A stretch of DNA of 64,000 nucleotides from Chitinophaga sp. GbtcB8 (GCF_019091455.1 NZ_JAGXJN010000041.1:1-64000); one strand, 5' to 3'; positions 17,067 to 26,745 are shown, numbered from the stretch's first letter. Numbers and translations are program-made. Notes: generated from the sequence alone by a model not told the origin.

Positions 17067-19379
17067 ATGGCTACGCATATATTAGGTATAAGGCATCATG
17101 GCCCGGGATCAGCCACGAACGTAAAACAGTTCCTGGAAAAGCTGAAACCGGATATTATATTGGTAGAAGGCCCGCCGGATGCAGATGGCATCCTGGAATG
17201 GGTAGGGCATGAGGAACTGAAACCGCCGGTAGCTATACTGGCTTACCAGCCGGACCAGGTCCAGCAGGCTGTTTTTTATCCGTTCGCAGAATTTTCACCG
17301 GAATGGCAGGCCATTCAATACGCGCGAAAAAATAAGATCCATGTACGTTTTATGGACCTGCCGCTGGCGCACCGTTTTGCCCTGGATAATGAAAAGAAGG
17401 AACAAGAAGCTGCAAAAGAAAAAGTAGCTACACCCGATACCGGGGAAGCGCCTTCCCTGAACCATAATGCATGGCGGAATGCAGCAGAAGAAGTAACTGA
17501 AGCAGCAGCAATAACCGAGATCCGCCGGAATCCGCTCTCATGGCTGGCTGCGGCAGCCGGTTTTGAAGACGATGAAAAGTGGTGGGAACATATGTTTGAG
17601 CACCGCCAGCATAATGAGCAGGTGTTTGAAGCAGTGCAGGAAGCCATGCAGGCCCTGCGGGATGCCTTACCGCAAAAAGACGACCGGGACGAACAGCTGC
17701 GTGAGGCTTACATGCGCAAAATAATACGGCAGGCAGAAAAAGAAATGTTCCCGGAAATAGCCGTGATCTGCGGCGCCTGGCATGCACCGGCACTTACCGG
17801 CATGCCATCGCAGAAAGCAGATAACGAACTGCTGAAAGGACTGCCCAAAGTAAAAGTAGAATGCACCTGGACGCCCTGGAGCTATAACCGTTTAAGTTAT
17901 TACAGCGGTTATGGCGCAGGCATAGGGTCGCCCGGGTGGTATGAGCATGTATGGAAACATCCCAATGACGATGGTACCCGCTGGATGGCCGGAGTAGCCA
18001 AACTATTCCGTAAAAAGGATATGGACACTTCCGTAGCGCATGTAATAGAAGCTGTGCGCCTGGCGGAATCCCTGGCCTCTTTGCGGGAGCTGCCCAAAGC
18101 AGGGCTGGAAGAGCTGAATGAAGCCACATTAAGCGTATTATGTAACGGGGAAAATATTTTATTACGGCTGATAGAAGATGAGCTGATCGTAAGTAACAAA
18201 ATGGGAGCCGTACCCACGGAAACGCCTAAACCCCCTTTACAGGTAGATATTGAAAAACAGCAAAAGAAACTACGGTTACCCGCCTCCGCAGACTGGAAGG
18301 ATTATATACTGGACCTGCGTAAAGAGAACGACCTGGAACGCAGCATATTCCTGCACCGCCTGCAGCTGCTGGAGTTAAAGTGGGCTTATAAAAGTGACAT
18401 TAGCGGCAAGGGCACCTTTAAAGAACAATGGCGTTTGCAATGGGACCCCGCTTTTACCATAGATATTATTGAAAAAGGTACCTGGGGTAATACCGCCGCG
18501 GAAGCCGCCACCAGGTACGTGATCAAACAGGCAGCAGAAGCTGCGGAACTGAAAACCGTAAGCACCCTGCTGGAAAATGCTATGCCTGCAGAGCTGCCCG
18601 GGGCCGTGCAGGTATTAATAGAACGGCTTAATAACCTCTCCGCAGCCAGTGGTGATGTGATACAGCTAATGGAAGTTATTCCGGCCCTGGTGAACATTAG
18701 CCGTTACGGCAACGTACGCAAAACAGATGCAGCGCTGGTAACAGATATTGTAACCGGTATGATCACGCGTATTTGCGTAAGCCTGCCCAATGCCTGCACC
18801 GGCATAGCTGATGATGCGGCGCAGGCTTTACTGGAGCTGTTCTTTAAAATGAACGATGCAGTAAATGTTTTACAGCAGCCGGAGGTTACCACCCAATGGC
18901 AGCAATGCCTGCAGAACATAGCCACTAATCCGCATACCGCGCCGGTAATAGCCGGTTATACTACCCGCCTGCTGGCTGATTATAAGCTGCTGGAAGGTGA
19001 GCCGCTGATACAGGCGTTTTACTTTGCAATGTCCACCGCCACTGCGCCCGCTATAGCAGCCGCCTGGCTGGAAGGGTTCTTAAAAGGCAGCGGTACCCTG
19101 TTGCTGATAGATATTAATTTATGGAGCGTGGTAAATAGCTGGGTAGCACAGCTGGATGATGCTACTTTCACACAGGTATTACCGCTGCTGCGCAGAACTT
19201 TTGCCAACTTTACCGCCAGTGAAAGAAGAAAGCTGGGAGAAAAGGTGAAGAATGGCGGCAGCAGCACTGCCGGCACTCCTGTTACAGATGGAAATTTTGA
19301 TGCTGACCGCGCCCGTAAAGGGTTGCCGGTGGTAATGTTATTATTGGGATACCCACAACCGGAAGGAGGTAACACATGA
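17067..19379 (+). CDS. DUF5682 family protein
   Basis: The protein is 770 residues. The N-terminus MATHILGIRHHGPGSA, the strand IILVEGPPDADG and the later AVICGAWHAPAL define DUF5682. These motifs resemble the conserved His and Glu positions of the TraB/TIKI/EreA-like fold, so an enzymatic N-terminal domain of about 270 residues is possible. The C-terminal 450 residues are helical and repetitive. The last four bases overlap the start of the vWA gene (ATGA type), so translation is coupled. Function is unknown; it is a fixed member of the SWIM-DUF5691-MoxR-vWA set. Confidence 0.75.
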   Translation: MATHILGIRHHGPGSATNVKQFLEKLKPDIILVEGPPDADGILEWVGHEELKPPVAILAYQPDQVQQAVFYPFAEFSPEWQAIQYARKNKIHVRFMDLPLAHRFALDNEKKEQEAAKEKVATPDTGEAPSLNHNAWRNAAEEVTEAAAITEIRRNPLSWLAAAAGFEDDEKWWEHMFEHRQHNEQVFEAVQEAMQALRDALPQKDDRDEQLREAYMRKIIRQAEKEMFPEIAVICGAWHAPALTGMPSQKADNELLKGLPKVKVECTWTPWSYNRLSYYSGYGAGIGSPGWYEHVWKHPNDDGTRWMAGVAKLFRKKDMDTSVAHVIEAVRLAESLASLRELPKAGLEELNEATLSVLCNGENILLRLIEDELIVSNKMGAVPTETPKPPLQVDIEKQQKKLRLPASADWKDYILDLRKENDLERSIFLHRLQLLELKWAYKSDISGKGTFKEQWRLQWDPAFTIDIIEKGTWGNTAAEAATRYVIKQAAEAAELKTVSTLLENAMPAELPGAVQVLIERLNNLSAASGDVIQLMEVIPALVNISRYGNVRKTDAALVTDIVTGMITRICVSLPNACTGIADDAAQALLELFFKMNDAVNVLQQPEVTTQWQQCLQNIATNPHTAPVIAGYTTRLLADYKLLEGEPLIQAFYFAMSTATAPAIAAAWLEGFLKGSGTLLLIDINLWSVVNSWVAQLDDATFTQVLPLLRRTFANFTASERRKLGEKVKNGGSSTAGTPVTDGNFDADRARKGLPVVMLLLGYPQPEGGNT

Positions 19380-20515
19380 GTAATGAAGCAGTCTTACGCA
19401 AATGGCGGCTGATACTGGGCAGTGGCCCCAATGACGGCATTGGTGCACCGCTAAACCCTGCTGATCTGCAAATGGATAAAACGCTGGAAGCGCTGTATGA
19501 TAGTGACCGCAGTGGCGGTCTGGGGGCATCATCCCCTAATGTAAGCCGCTGGCTGGGCGACATCCGTACCTTTTTTCCCAACACCGTGGTGCAGGTAATG
19601 CAGCAGGATGCACTGAAACGCCTGAACCTGACCCAGATGTTATTTGAAAGTGAAATGCTGGAAAACGTAGCGCCGGATGTGCACCTCGTAGCCACGTTGA
19701 TGACACTGAGCCGCGTAATACCTGATAAAACAAAAGATACTGCCCGGCAGGTAGTGCGTAAAGTAGTGGATGAGCTGCTGCGCAAACTGGCGCAACCCAT
19801 GCAGCAGGCCGTAACCGGTAGCCTGAACAGGAGCATACGTAATACACGGCCCCGGCATCATGAAATTAACTGGCACAGCACCATTCGCAAAAATCTGAAA
19901 CATTACCAGCCAGCGTATAAAACTATTATACCCGAAACTAAAATTGGTTACGGCCGTAAAAGAACTTCCCTGAAAGATGTGGTGCTGTGTATTGACCAAA
20001 GCGGCTCAATGGGTACCTCCGTGGTGTATTCCGGCATCTTTGGTTCTGTAATGGCTTCCATACCTGCTATCAAAACACGCATGGTGGTATTTGATACCGT
20101 TGTGGCAGACCTTACTGAAGAACTCAGCGATCCTGTAGAGCTGCTGTTTGGTGTGCAGTTAGGCGGTGGTACGGACATTAATGCAGCACTTACCTATTGC
20201 CAGCAGGTGATCACCAAACCGCTGGATACTGTGCTGGTTTTAATAACCGACCTGTATGAAGGCGGCAACCAGGATGGGATGCGTAAACGCGCAGTGGAGC
20301 TGACTGCCGCGGGTGTACAGGTTGTTGTACTGCTGGCCTTGAATGATGAAGGAGCGCCTTCTTACGACCATGGTAACGCACAATTCTTTTCCAATATAGG
20401 CGTACCCGTATTTGCCTGTACACCGGATAAATTCCCGGACCTGATGGCAGCGGCGCTTAGCAAGCAGGATATTGGCGGATGGGCTGCTAAAGAAGAGCTG
20501 GTATTGAAAAAATAG
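19376..20515 (+). CDS. von Willebrand factor A domain protein, MoxR partner
   Basis: The 379-residue protein overlaps the preceding gene by 4 bases. The first 190 residues are helical. The C-terminal vWA domain opens at about residue 200 with an intact MIDAS motif, LCIDQSGSMGTSVVYSG (DxSxS). It continues with the Thr in QLGGGTDINAAL and the Asp in LVLITDLYEGGN. The domain therefore should bind Mg2+ and a ligand. vWA proteins next to MoxR ATPases form chaperone-cofactor pairs. This is the last gene of the operon. Confidence 0.85.
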   Translation: MSNEAVLRKWRLILGSGPNDGIGAPLNPADLQMDKTLEALYDSDRSGGLGASSPNVSRWLGDIRTFFPNTVVQVMQQDALKRLNLTQMLFESEMLENVAPDVHLVATLMTLSRVIPDKTKDTARQVVRKVVDELLRKLAQPMQQAVTGSLNRSIRNTRPRHHEINWHSTIRKNLKHYQPAYKTIIPETKIGYGRKRTSLKDVVLCIDQSGSMGTSVVYSGIFGSVMASIPAIKTRMVVFDTVVADLTEELSDPVELLFGVQLGGGTDINAALTYCQQVITKPLDTVLVLITDLYEGGNQDGMRKRAVELTAAGVQVVVLLALNDEGAPSYDHGNAQFFSNIGVPVFACTPDKFPDLMAAALSKQDIGGWAAKEELVLKK

Positions 20516-20584
20516 AATAACGCCCCATCAGGCTGCTTACATAATATTAGATTGTCTATAAAGGGCAACACATTGTTTATAAAA

Positions 20585-20604
20585 GGCCGCAATGCATTGT
20601 GGCC
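20585..20604. repeat. 20-bp near-perfect palindrome
   Basis: GGCCGCAATG followed directly by CATTGTGGCC is a palindrome with one mismatch and no loop. It lies 70 bases past the vWA stop and 69 bases before the DUF3175 gene. T-rich tracts occur about 30-40 bases further on. It may be a protein-binding site or part of a poor terminator. Confidence 0.35.
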
Positions 20605-20672
20605 TGCGGTGTTAGCGCAAACTGGCTCGATTTTTCTCCTTTTTTGGGTATGATCATCAAAAAAATTGTTAT

Positions 20673-20981
20673 ATGCCTGCTACACATAAAAAAGCAACGC
20701 CACATAAAACTACCCGGAAATGGTCTGCTGAAGTAACAGAGAACAGTGATGCGCTTGATCTGAAGAAGAACATTTTTGAATCACATGATCCGAAGGAGAT
20801 TGCGCAATCCCTGAAATCATCCGCCAATAAAAGCCACCGGCGTAAATCCAGCCCGTACAGGTCTGCCATGTCTATGTTGACCTTTTATATTAACCGGGCG
20901 GGAAAGAATTTGCCGAAGCGGCAAAAGAATGTACTGGAAAAAGCAAAAGATGAGCTGAGAGCGGCTTTTGGACGGGAGTGA
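20673..20981 (+). CDS. DUF3175 family protein
   Basis: The 102-residue, very basic protein matches DUF3175 along its whole length: KWSAEVTENSDALDLKKNIF, HDPKEIAQSLKSSANKSHRR, SPYRSAMSMLTFYINRAGKN and LEKAKDELRAAFGR. The family is small, cytosolic, probably DNA- or RNA-associated from its charge, and of unknown role. Its TGA stop abuts the stop of the convergent PQQ dehydrogenase gene with no base between them. Confidence 0.85.
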   Translation: MPATHKKATPHKTTRKWSAEVTENSDALDLKKNIFESHDPKEIAQSLKSSANKSHRRKSSPYRSAMSMLTFYINRAGKNLPKRQKNVLEKAKDELRAAFGRE

Positions 20982-23195
20982 TCACTCCGGCAGGGCAAAA
21001 GCTACATACGTATCCCCAGATTTACTCCCTATTTTACCACCGCCGCATGCAATTACCACATACTGCTTACCATTCGCCATATAAGTAGCCGGAGTTGCAT
21101 AACCTGCAGCGGGCAAAGGCGCTTCCCACAATACTTTACCGGTAGCTTTATCAAATGCGCGGATCTTTTCATCTTTAGTAGCTGCAATAAATATTACCCC
21201 GCCTTTAGTAACCAAAGGCCCGCCATAATTTTCAGTACCGGTTATAGGAATACCTTTTTTTGTGAGCTCCGCATATTCACCTAAGGGAACTTTCCATAAC
21301 AGCTTACCGCTGTTCAGGTCTACGGCGTTCAGGGTGCCCCAGGGCGGCTTAATGCCGGGGTAACCAGCTGCATCCAGGAAACGGTTATACCCCGTCATGG
21401 TATAGGGTACTTCATCCAGGATGTTTTTTTTCATACGCATGCTGTCTGTGCTACCCGGCTCTTTGGGCATCTCTTTTTTAGTGGCCGGTATGGCAGGCTG
21501 TTTTTCCTGCAGGTGTAGTAAAAAGGCCAGCAGCGCCTGTTTTTCGCCGGTTTCCATTTTAAAGGCGGGCATCATGTTCTTGCCATGCGTAATAATTTCC
21601 TGTACCTGTGCAGCGGAATATTTTTTACCAATATCTACCAGGGAAGGATAGGAGCTGCCATTGCCTTTCAGCTCCGGCCCATGGCAGGCCACGCAGTATT
21701 TGCCATACACGGCTTTGCCCAGGTTTTTGGGAGAAACATCTGCCGTTTTAGCCGGCATATCTATCATGGTTAATGACCAGGGCAGCTCGCTGCTGTTCAC
21801 ATACAAAATACCGGTTTCCGGGTCCACGGCTGCGCCGCCCCATTCGCCGCCACCGTCAAAACCCGGGAAGATCCATACCCCTGCTTTGCTGGGTGGTGTG
21901 AACATGGTATTGTATTTCACCTGGCGGAACTTTTCCATCAGTAATTCATATGATTCATGTGTAAGGCCAAATACATCGGCAGAGTCAAAATGCTGGCGGG
22001 CAAAAGGTTCCGGCAGGGTAGGGATGGGCTGTGTGGGCCACACCACTTCTCCCGGCAGGTCAGAGGCTGGTACCGGCGTTTCATTGATGGGAAATACGGG
22101 CTGCCCGTTGCTGCGGTCAAATAAAAAGATGTACCCGTGTTTGGTGACCTGCGCTACGGCATCGATCTTTTTACCATTATGGGTAATGGTTACCAGGTTG
22201 GGATTGGCTGCCAGGTCACGGTCCCAAAGGTCGTGATGCACAAACTGGTAATGCCAGCTGTATTTGCCTGTAGCCGCATCCAGCGCTATCAGTGAATTAC
22301 CATACAGGTTAGCTCCTTTGCGGATGCCGCCATAAAAATCGCCCCCGATAGACCCGGTAGGCACATACAGCACGCCCGTTTTTTCATCTAACGACATACC
22401 GGCCCAGCTATTGGCGCCGCCGAACTTTTTCCAGGCATCCTTATCGTCCCAGGTATCATAACCTTTTTCGCCGGGTTGGGGAACAGTATGGAAGATCCAG
22501 GCCCGCTTGCCGGTAAGCACATCATAGGCGCGGATATGGCCGGGTGCTGCATCCGCAGATTCTGCTACCCGCATGCCAATGATCATTAAGTTTTTGTAGA
22601 TGATACCTGGTGTGGTAGCTGCAATAAAGGGATTATAGCTGGCGGTGTCACGGTCCAGGTCTTTGGAAAGATCCACATACCCTTTTTCGCCAAAGCTGCT
22701 GATATGTTTACCGGTAGCAGCATCAATAGCATATACCTTTTCACCCACACTGTAAAGAATGCGTTTATCTTTCCCGTCCTCACTTTGCCAGTACATAACA
22801 CCGCGGCTTACTTTAAAGAAAGCCATTGGATCGGCATTGGCAGTGTCTTCCAGGCTGGCGGGGTCAAATATCCATTTAGGAGTGCCGGTGGCTGCATCCA
22901 GCGCCAGCAGCTTCAGGCGCGGAGAAGTGCCATACAGCACGTCATCTATTATAATGGGATTACACTGGTTCTGGGAATGATTGTCCGGGTCTTTATCGTG
23001 GGAGCTGTAGGTCCAGGCTACCTGCAGTTTGGCTGCATTCCCGGTATTGATCTGGTCATTGGATGAATAACGGATCCCGTCTTTGGAACCGGCATAGCTG
23101 CGCCAGCCGCTGTAATCGTGGTGGGCAGAAGGTTGCCGGCAGGCCGCCAGCATCAGCACTGATAGGGCTGCCTGCGTGAACGTGCGTAAGATCAT
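20982..23195 (-). CDS. PQQ-dependent quinoprotein dehydrogenase with internal cytochrome c, lipoprotein
   Basis: The 737-residue protein has a lipoprotein signal (MILRTFTQAALSVLMLAAC). It is an eight-bladed quinoprotein propeller with repeated blade signatures (LLALDAATGTPKWIFDP, VYAIDAATGKHISSFG, LIALDAATGKYSWHYQ, IRAFDKATGKVLWEAPLP). A cytochrome c domain is inserted late, around residue 495-570, with haem site YCVACHG and axial Met in KNMMPAFKMETGE. After it the last propeller blades resume. The layout is that of membrane-anchored PQQ glucose/alcohol-type dehydrogenases oxidising sugars or alcohols in the periplasm. The exact substrate cannot be read. No pqq biosynthesis genes are in the window. 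Confidence 0.88.
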   Translation of the reverse strand: MILRTFTQAALSVLMLAACRQPSAHHDYSGWRSYAGSKDGIRYSSNDQINTGNAAKLQVAWTYSSHDKDPDNHSQNQCNPIIIDDVLYGTSPRLKLLALDAATGTPKWIFDPASLEDTANADPMAFFKVSRGVMYWQSEDGKDKRILYSVGEKVYAIDAATGKHISSFGEKGYVDLSKDLDRDTASYNPFIAATTPGIIYKNLMIIGMRVAESADAAPGHIRAYDVLTGKRAWIFHTVPQPGEKGYDTWDDKDAWKKFGGANSWAGMSLDEKTGVLYVPTGSIGGDFYGGIRKGANLYGNSLIALDAATGKYSWHYQFVHHDLWDRDLAANPNLVTITHNGKKIDAVAQVTKHGYIFLFDRSNGQPVFPINETPVPASDLPGEVVWPTQPIPTLPEPFARQHFDSADVFGLTHESYELLMEKFRQVKYNTMFTPPSKAGVWIFPGFDGGGEWGGAAVDPETGILYVNSSELPWSLTMIDMPAKTADVSPKNLGKAVYGKYCVACHGPELKGNGSSYPSLVDIGKKYSAAQVQEIITHGKNMMPAFKMETGEKQALLAFLLHLQEKQPAIPATKKEMPKEPGSTDSMRMKKNILDEVPYTMTGYNRFLDAAGYPGIKPPWGTLNAVDLNSGKLLWKVPLGEYAELTKKGIPITGTENYGGPLVTKGGVIFIAATKDEKIRAFDKATGKVLWEAPLPAAGYATPATYMANGKQYVVIACGGGKIGSKSGDTYVAFALPE

Positions 23196-23312
23196 ACGTG
23201 GATTAGCTTATCTTCCAAATATAAGCGTCCGGTCCTGTATTTTATAATTTACCGGGGGGATGAAATACCGCCGGTAAATCCGATTTTTGCAGCAGTAATA
23301 CAGGACAGACAG

Positions 23313-24164
23313 ATGAAGATGATATTCAAAGACCCCGCTGTTGGCGGAGAGCTGCTATTAGTGATCAATGAACCGCAATTTGACCGGTACTTTTTTTCGC
23401 GCGACAGCAAAACAAAATACTTGACCATTGCCTGGAACCGGGGCCCGGCGCAGCAGGTGGTGATAGATGAGATCAGCTATACCTTCCCGGCCAATGCCAT
23501 TCTGCCGCTGGTCATTAACCAGTCGTTCCGGTTTGAAAGGCCGGAGGATATTACCGGCTGGCAGTTTAACCGCGACTTTTACTGTATTATTGACCACGAC
23601 AAGGAAGTTAGCTGTATAGGTTTCATCTTTGGCGCATCGGAGCCCATGTTCATTCATATAGATGATGCAGAGCAGCATAAGATACAGGCCCTGCTGGAGG
23701 TATTTAAAGACGAGCTGGCGGATGAGGATGAGATCCAGGCCACCATGCTCCGTACCCTGCTGGTAAGGCTGATCATTAAAATAACCCGCCTGGCCAAAAA
23801 ACAATATATAGACCCGGAGAAGATCAACAAGAACAAGCTGGATATTATCCGCCACTTTACCCTGATGGTGGAAGAGCATTATAAACAGCAGCACCAGGTG
23901 CAGTTCTATGCCAATGCGCTCAACAAATCGCCCAAAACACTTTCCAACTTGTTTGCCCTGTATAACCAGCGGTCACCCTTGCAGATCATCCAGGAAAGGA
24001 TTATCCAGGAAGCCAAACGCCTGTTTTACTATACAGAAAGATCGGCCAAGGAAATAGCGCTGGAGCTGGGTTTTGAGGATGCCGGGCACTTTAGCCGGTT
24101 CTTTAAGAATCAGACAGAACTTAGTCCCTCTGACTTCAAAAGATCATTACAAAACAGGGCCTAG
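23313..24164 (+). CDS. AraC-family transcriptional regulator
   Basis: The 283-residue protein has an N-terminal cupin-like sensing half (about residues 1-130) and a C-terminal AraC DNA-binding domain at about 185-280. There the first helix-turn-helix (FYANALNKSPKTLSNLFALY) and the second (SAKEIALELGFEDAGHFSRF then FKNQTELSPSDFKRS) are clear. It diverges from the PQQ dehydrogenase gene across 117 bases. It precedes the AhpD-like and hydrolase genes, so either side could be its target. The effector is unknown. Confidence 0.88.
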   Translation: MKMIFKDPAVGGELLLVINEPQFDRYFFSRDSKTKYLTIAWNRGPAQQVVIDEISYTFPANAILPLVINQSFRFERPEDITGWQFNRDFYCIIDHDKEVSCIGFIFGASEPMFIHIDDAEQHKIQALLEVFKDELADEDEIQATMLRTLLVRLIIKITRLAKKQYIDPEKINKNKLDIIRHFTLMVEEHYKQQHQVQFYANALNKSPKTLSNLFALYNQRSPLQIIQERIIQEAKRLFYYTERSAKEIALELGFEDAGHFSRFFKNQTELSPSDFKRSLQNRA

Positions 24165-24270
24165 GGAAAAATCGGCAAATCTTCGGGAAGAGTGTCCATT
24201 TTAAAAGGACTAAAATCGTAGCAATTTTACATCGTCAACAACGACAATGAAAAATTAAAACGATAAAAAA

Positions 24271-24816
24271 ATGAAAACGTTCAAAGTTCCCGCCAAAGAA
24301 AATGTATCTCCCGCTAACCAGCAGCTGTTTGATAAATTAGCCAAAGGTTTAGGTAAAGTGCCCAACTTATACGCCACCATGGCCTATTCTGAAAATGGAC
24401 TGGCTGCTTACCTGGCGTTGAATGGCGCAAAAAGCTCTTTAAAAGCCAAAGAAAAAGAAGCCGTTAACCTGGTGGTAAGTGAAGTGAACAGCTGTGACTA
24501 TTGTTTAAGCGCACATACTATGATCGGTAAGCTGAACGGTTTTACGGATGAGCAGATCCTGGAGATCCGCAGCGGTGAAGCGCCTTTTGACAGTAAGCTG
24601 GATGCCCTGGTGAAGCTGGCCAAGAACCTGACTGAAAAACGCGGCAAGGCCGATGCTGAAGTGGTTGACAACTTTTTTGCCGCTGGTTATACTGAAGAAA
24701 ACCTGGTAGATACCATCCTGGTGGTAGGCGATAAAACCATCACTAACCTGCTCTATGGCGTAACAGAGATCCCCATTGACTTTCCGGCAGCCCCTGCTTT
24801 ACATGCAAAAGCCTAA
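24271..24816 (+). CDS. carboxymuconolactone decarboxylase / AhpD-like protein
   Basis: The 181-residue protein carries the AhpD-type redox motif NSCDYCLSAHTMIG (CxxC followed by His) inside the alpha-helical CMD fold: Glu in KEKEAVNLVVSEVN, then LTEKRGKADAEVV. Proteins of this kind reduce peroxides through the Cys pair or have unknown redox roles. It lies 106 bases after the AraC regulator, which in Bacteroidota often controls such genes. Function beyond the fold is inference. Confidence 0.85.
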   Translation: MKTFKVPAKENVSPANQQLFDKLAKGLGKVPNLYATMAYSENGLAAYLALNGAKSSLKAKEKEAVNLVVSEVNSCDYCLSAHTMIGKLNGFTDEQILEIRSGEAPFDSKLDALVKLAKNLTEKRGKADAEVVDNFFAAGYTEENLVDTILVVGDKTITNLLYGVTEIPIDFPAAPALHAKA

Positions 24817-24963
24817 AATAATTTTATAACAATAACGGCTCTATATATAATTGACCGGGATATTCTGGTATCTTTATAAAGGCCCCGTGAATCTGTAAGC
24901 GTGTGGTATCAGATATCCCCTTCAATGAATCCCAAATCCATCATCTTTAAAAAGTCCAGCATC

Positions 24964-25965
24964 ATGAGTAACACAATCATCGTAGAAAAGAACAGCGCCG
25001 TAGCCAACTATGCAACAGATCCTCATCTTGACAGCGGTACCAAAGCCGTATTAAAAGTATTAAACTCCGGTGGCGCCCCGGTAGAAAGCCTTTCCAAGGA
25101 AGATGCCCGTAATGTACTGGTAACGGTGCAAAACTCTGTACAAGTAGACCTGTCAGGCATTGAAGAGTCAGAAAAAACTATTAACGCAGATGGTTACACG
25201 GTGAAGCTGAATATTGTGCGCCCCGAAGGTGCAACTGAAACCCTGCCGGTATTTATTTTCATCCACGGCGGTGGCTGGATCCTGGGCGATTACCCCACTC
25301 ATAAACGGATGGTGCGCGACCTGGTAGTGCTTTCCGGCGCAGCTGCGGTGTTTGTGAACTATACCCCTTCTCCCGAAGCCCAATACCCGCAAGCTATTAA
25401 CGAAATTTATGCTGCTACCAAATGGGTGGCGGAACATGGCAGTGAAATTAATGTAGATGGTAAAAGACTGGCAGTAGTAGGTAATAGCGTAGGCGGTAAC
25501 ATGACCGGTGTAACGGCTTTGATGGCTAAAGAAAAAGGCGGCCCGGATATTAAATTGCAGATCCTGATGTGGCCTGTAACAGATACCAACTTTGAAACGG
25601 AATCTTATCAGAAATATGGTGAAGACCGCTTCCTGAGCGCTTCTTTAATGAAATGGATGTTTGACCAGTACACTACAGATGCGGATGAGCGTAAACAGCC
25701 GCACCTGGCCATTCTGCGCAATCCCGTAGAAAACCTGAAAGGTTTGCCCCCGGCATTGATACAGGTAGCGGAAAACGATATTCTGCGCGATGAAGGTGAA
25801 GCATACGGCCGCAAGCTGGACGAAGCCGGCGTAAAGGTGACTACAGTACGTTATAATGGTATGATCCACGACTTTGGCCTGCTGAATCCCCTGGCAGAGC
25901 TGCCTACTGTACGCTCCCTGTTTGAGCATGCGGCTGCGGAACTGAAGAAATATTTGCAGGCTTAG
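24964..25965 (+). CDS. alpha/beta hydrolase, hormone-sensitive-lipase type
   Basis: The start at MSNTIIVEKNSAVANY (24964) gives 333 residues; upstream in-frame ATG/GTG codons add a poor, basic leader. Family marks: oxyanion-hole motif FIHGGGWILGDY, nucleophile Ser in VVGNSVGGNMTG (GNSVG), catalytic Asp region QVAENDILRDEGEAY and His in NGMIHDFGLL. It is an esterase of the HSL/acetyl-esterase family, cytosolic (no signal peptide). Substrate is unknown; these act on short-chain esters. A strong terminator follows at 26086. Confidence 0.85.
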   Translation: MSNTIIVEKNSAVANYATDPHLDSGTKAVLKVLNSGGAPVESLSKEDARNVLVTVQNSVQVDLSGIEESEKTINADGYTVKLNIVRPEGATETLPVFIFIHGGGWILGDYPTHKRMVRDLVVLSGAAAVFVNYTPSPEAQYPQAINEIYAATKWVAEHGSEINVDGKRLAVVGNSVGGNMTGVTALMAKEKGGPDIKLQILMWPVTDTNFETESYQKYGEDRFLSASLMKWMFDQYTTDADERKQPHLAILRNPVENLKGLPPALIQVAENDILRDEGEAYGRKLDEAGVKVTTVRYNGMIHDFGLLNPLAELPTVRSLFEHAAAELKKYLQA

Positions 25966-26085
25966 AGCAGAAAGGAGAAAGCATAAAGCCAATGCAGCGT
26001 ATATCTCCGGAAGCTTAAATATATAAAGACTGTTGACTGCGCTGTGTGATGATCTGTGTACTAGGGTTAATGGTTACAAAAGAAG

Positions 26086-26121
26086 CAGGTGTTTAAACCC
26101 ACGGTTTAAACACCTGTTTTT
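26086..26121 (+). terminator. strong intrinsic terminator
   Basis: A perfect 14-bp stem (CAGGTGTTTAAACC at 26086-26099, complement at 26103-26116) has a 3-base loop. TTTTTATTT follows directly. It lies 120 bases beyond the hydrolase stop and before the convergent small gene at 26164. Confidence 0.85.
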
Positions 26122-26163
26122 ATTTAAGGTACCTGCCAGCTCATTTGGCCAGGCAGGTCATAG

Positions 26164-26364
26164 TTAAAAAAGATATTGTGCAATAATCTCCACCAGCTCA
26201 TCCTGCGAGAACCGGTCTGCGGGATCCCTTTCCTCATCCACTTCAGCAGGATAAGCATCTACCGCCCATTCCCGCGGCAATCCGGCAGCGCCACACAATG
26301 ACTGTGGTGCTGCCGGCATTTCGGGCCATTGCTGGTAAATATTCATTTGCATGTTGCTGGTCAT
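26164..26364 (-). CDS. small acidic hypothetical protein
   Basis: The 66-residue protein has the N-terminal half rich in Met, Gln and Pro (MTSNMQMNIYQQWPEMPAAP), one Cys in QSLCGAAGLPREW, and a strongly acidic tail (AEVDEERDPADRFSQDELVE). No family is recognised. It has no signal peptide, and the final helix SQDELVEIIAQYLF looks folded. The terminator on its 3' side and the free intergenic space on its 5' side make a stand-alone small gene plausible. Confidence 0.4.
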   Translation of the reverse strand: MTSNMQMNIYQQWPEMPAAPQSLCGAAGLPREWAVDAYPAEVDEERDPADRFSQDELVEIIAQYLF

Positions 26365-26490
26365 ATCTGTTATTATTTGCTTGCTGATACAAAGTAACTA
26401 CCGGGTTGTGACAGCATTATGTCAGTAGGAAAAAGGAAAAAATAATTAAATGGCGTATCTTGATTAGATCGTTGATAATTAACCCATTCC

Positions 26491-26745
26491 ATGTTTATGC
26501 GGAACCTGTATTACCGGTTATTCCTGGTAATAAATATTGTTATTGCAGGGGCTGTTTACACAGCGCCGGCATGTGCGGCACCTGCAGATAGTATTATCAG
26601 CATTTCCCGTGGGGTAATGGAGCGGCTCATCGGCAGCAGGGCGCAGCACATTCAGCTGCAGGTGATCCCTGCTCCGCAGCAGCATGATGTATACGAAATA
26701 TCCGCCCATAAGGGGCAGCTGCTGGTACGGGGCAGCAGCCTGTGA
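26491..26745 (+). pseudogene. N-terminal remnant of a secreted glycosidase (GH89-like)
   Basis: The frame gives 84 residues: a signal peptide (MFMRNLYYRLFLVINIVIAG then AVYTAPACAA) followed by ISRGVMERLIGSRAQHIQLQ and DVYEISAHKGQLLVRGSS. This resembles the small N-terminal domain of alpha-N-acetylglucosaminidase-type glycosidases, where RGxxG(V) leads into the catalytic barrel. Here it stops right after RGSS. A second, out-of-frame open stretch (26742-26828, NGKLEVIEPESVKADIINSM) runs into the 3' end of the neighbouring MBL gene. I read this as a deletion scar; the family assignment is by resemblance only. Confidence 0.4.
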
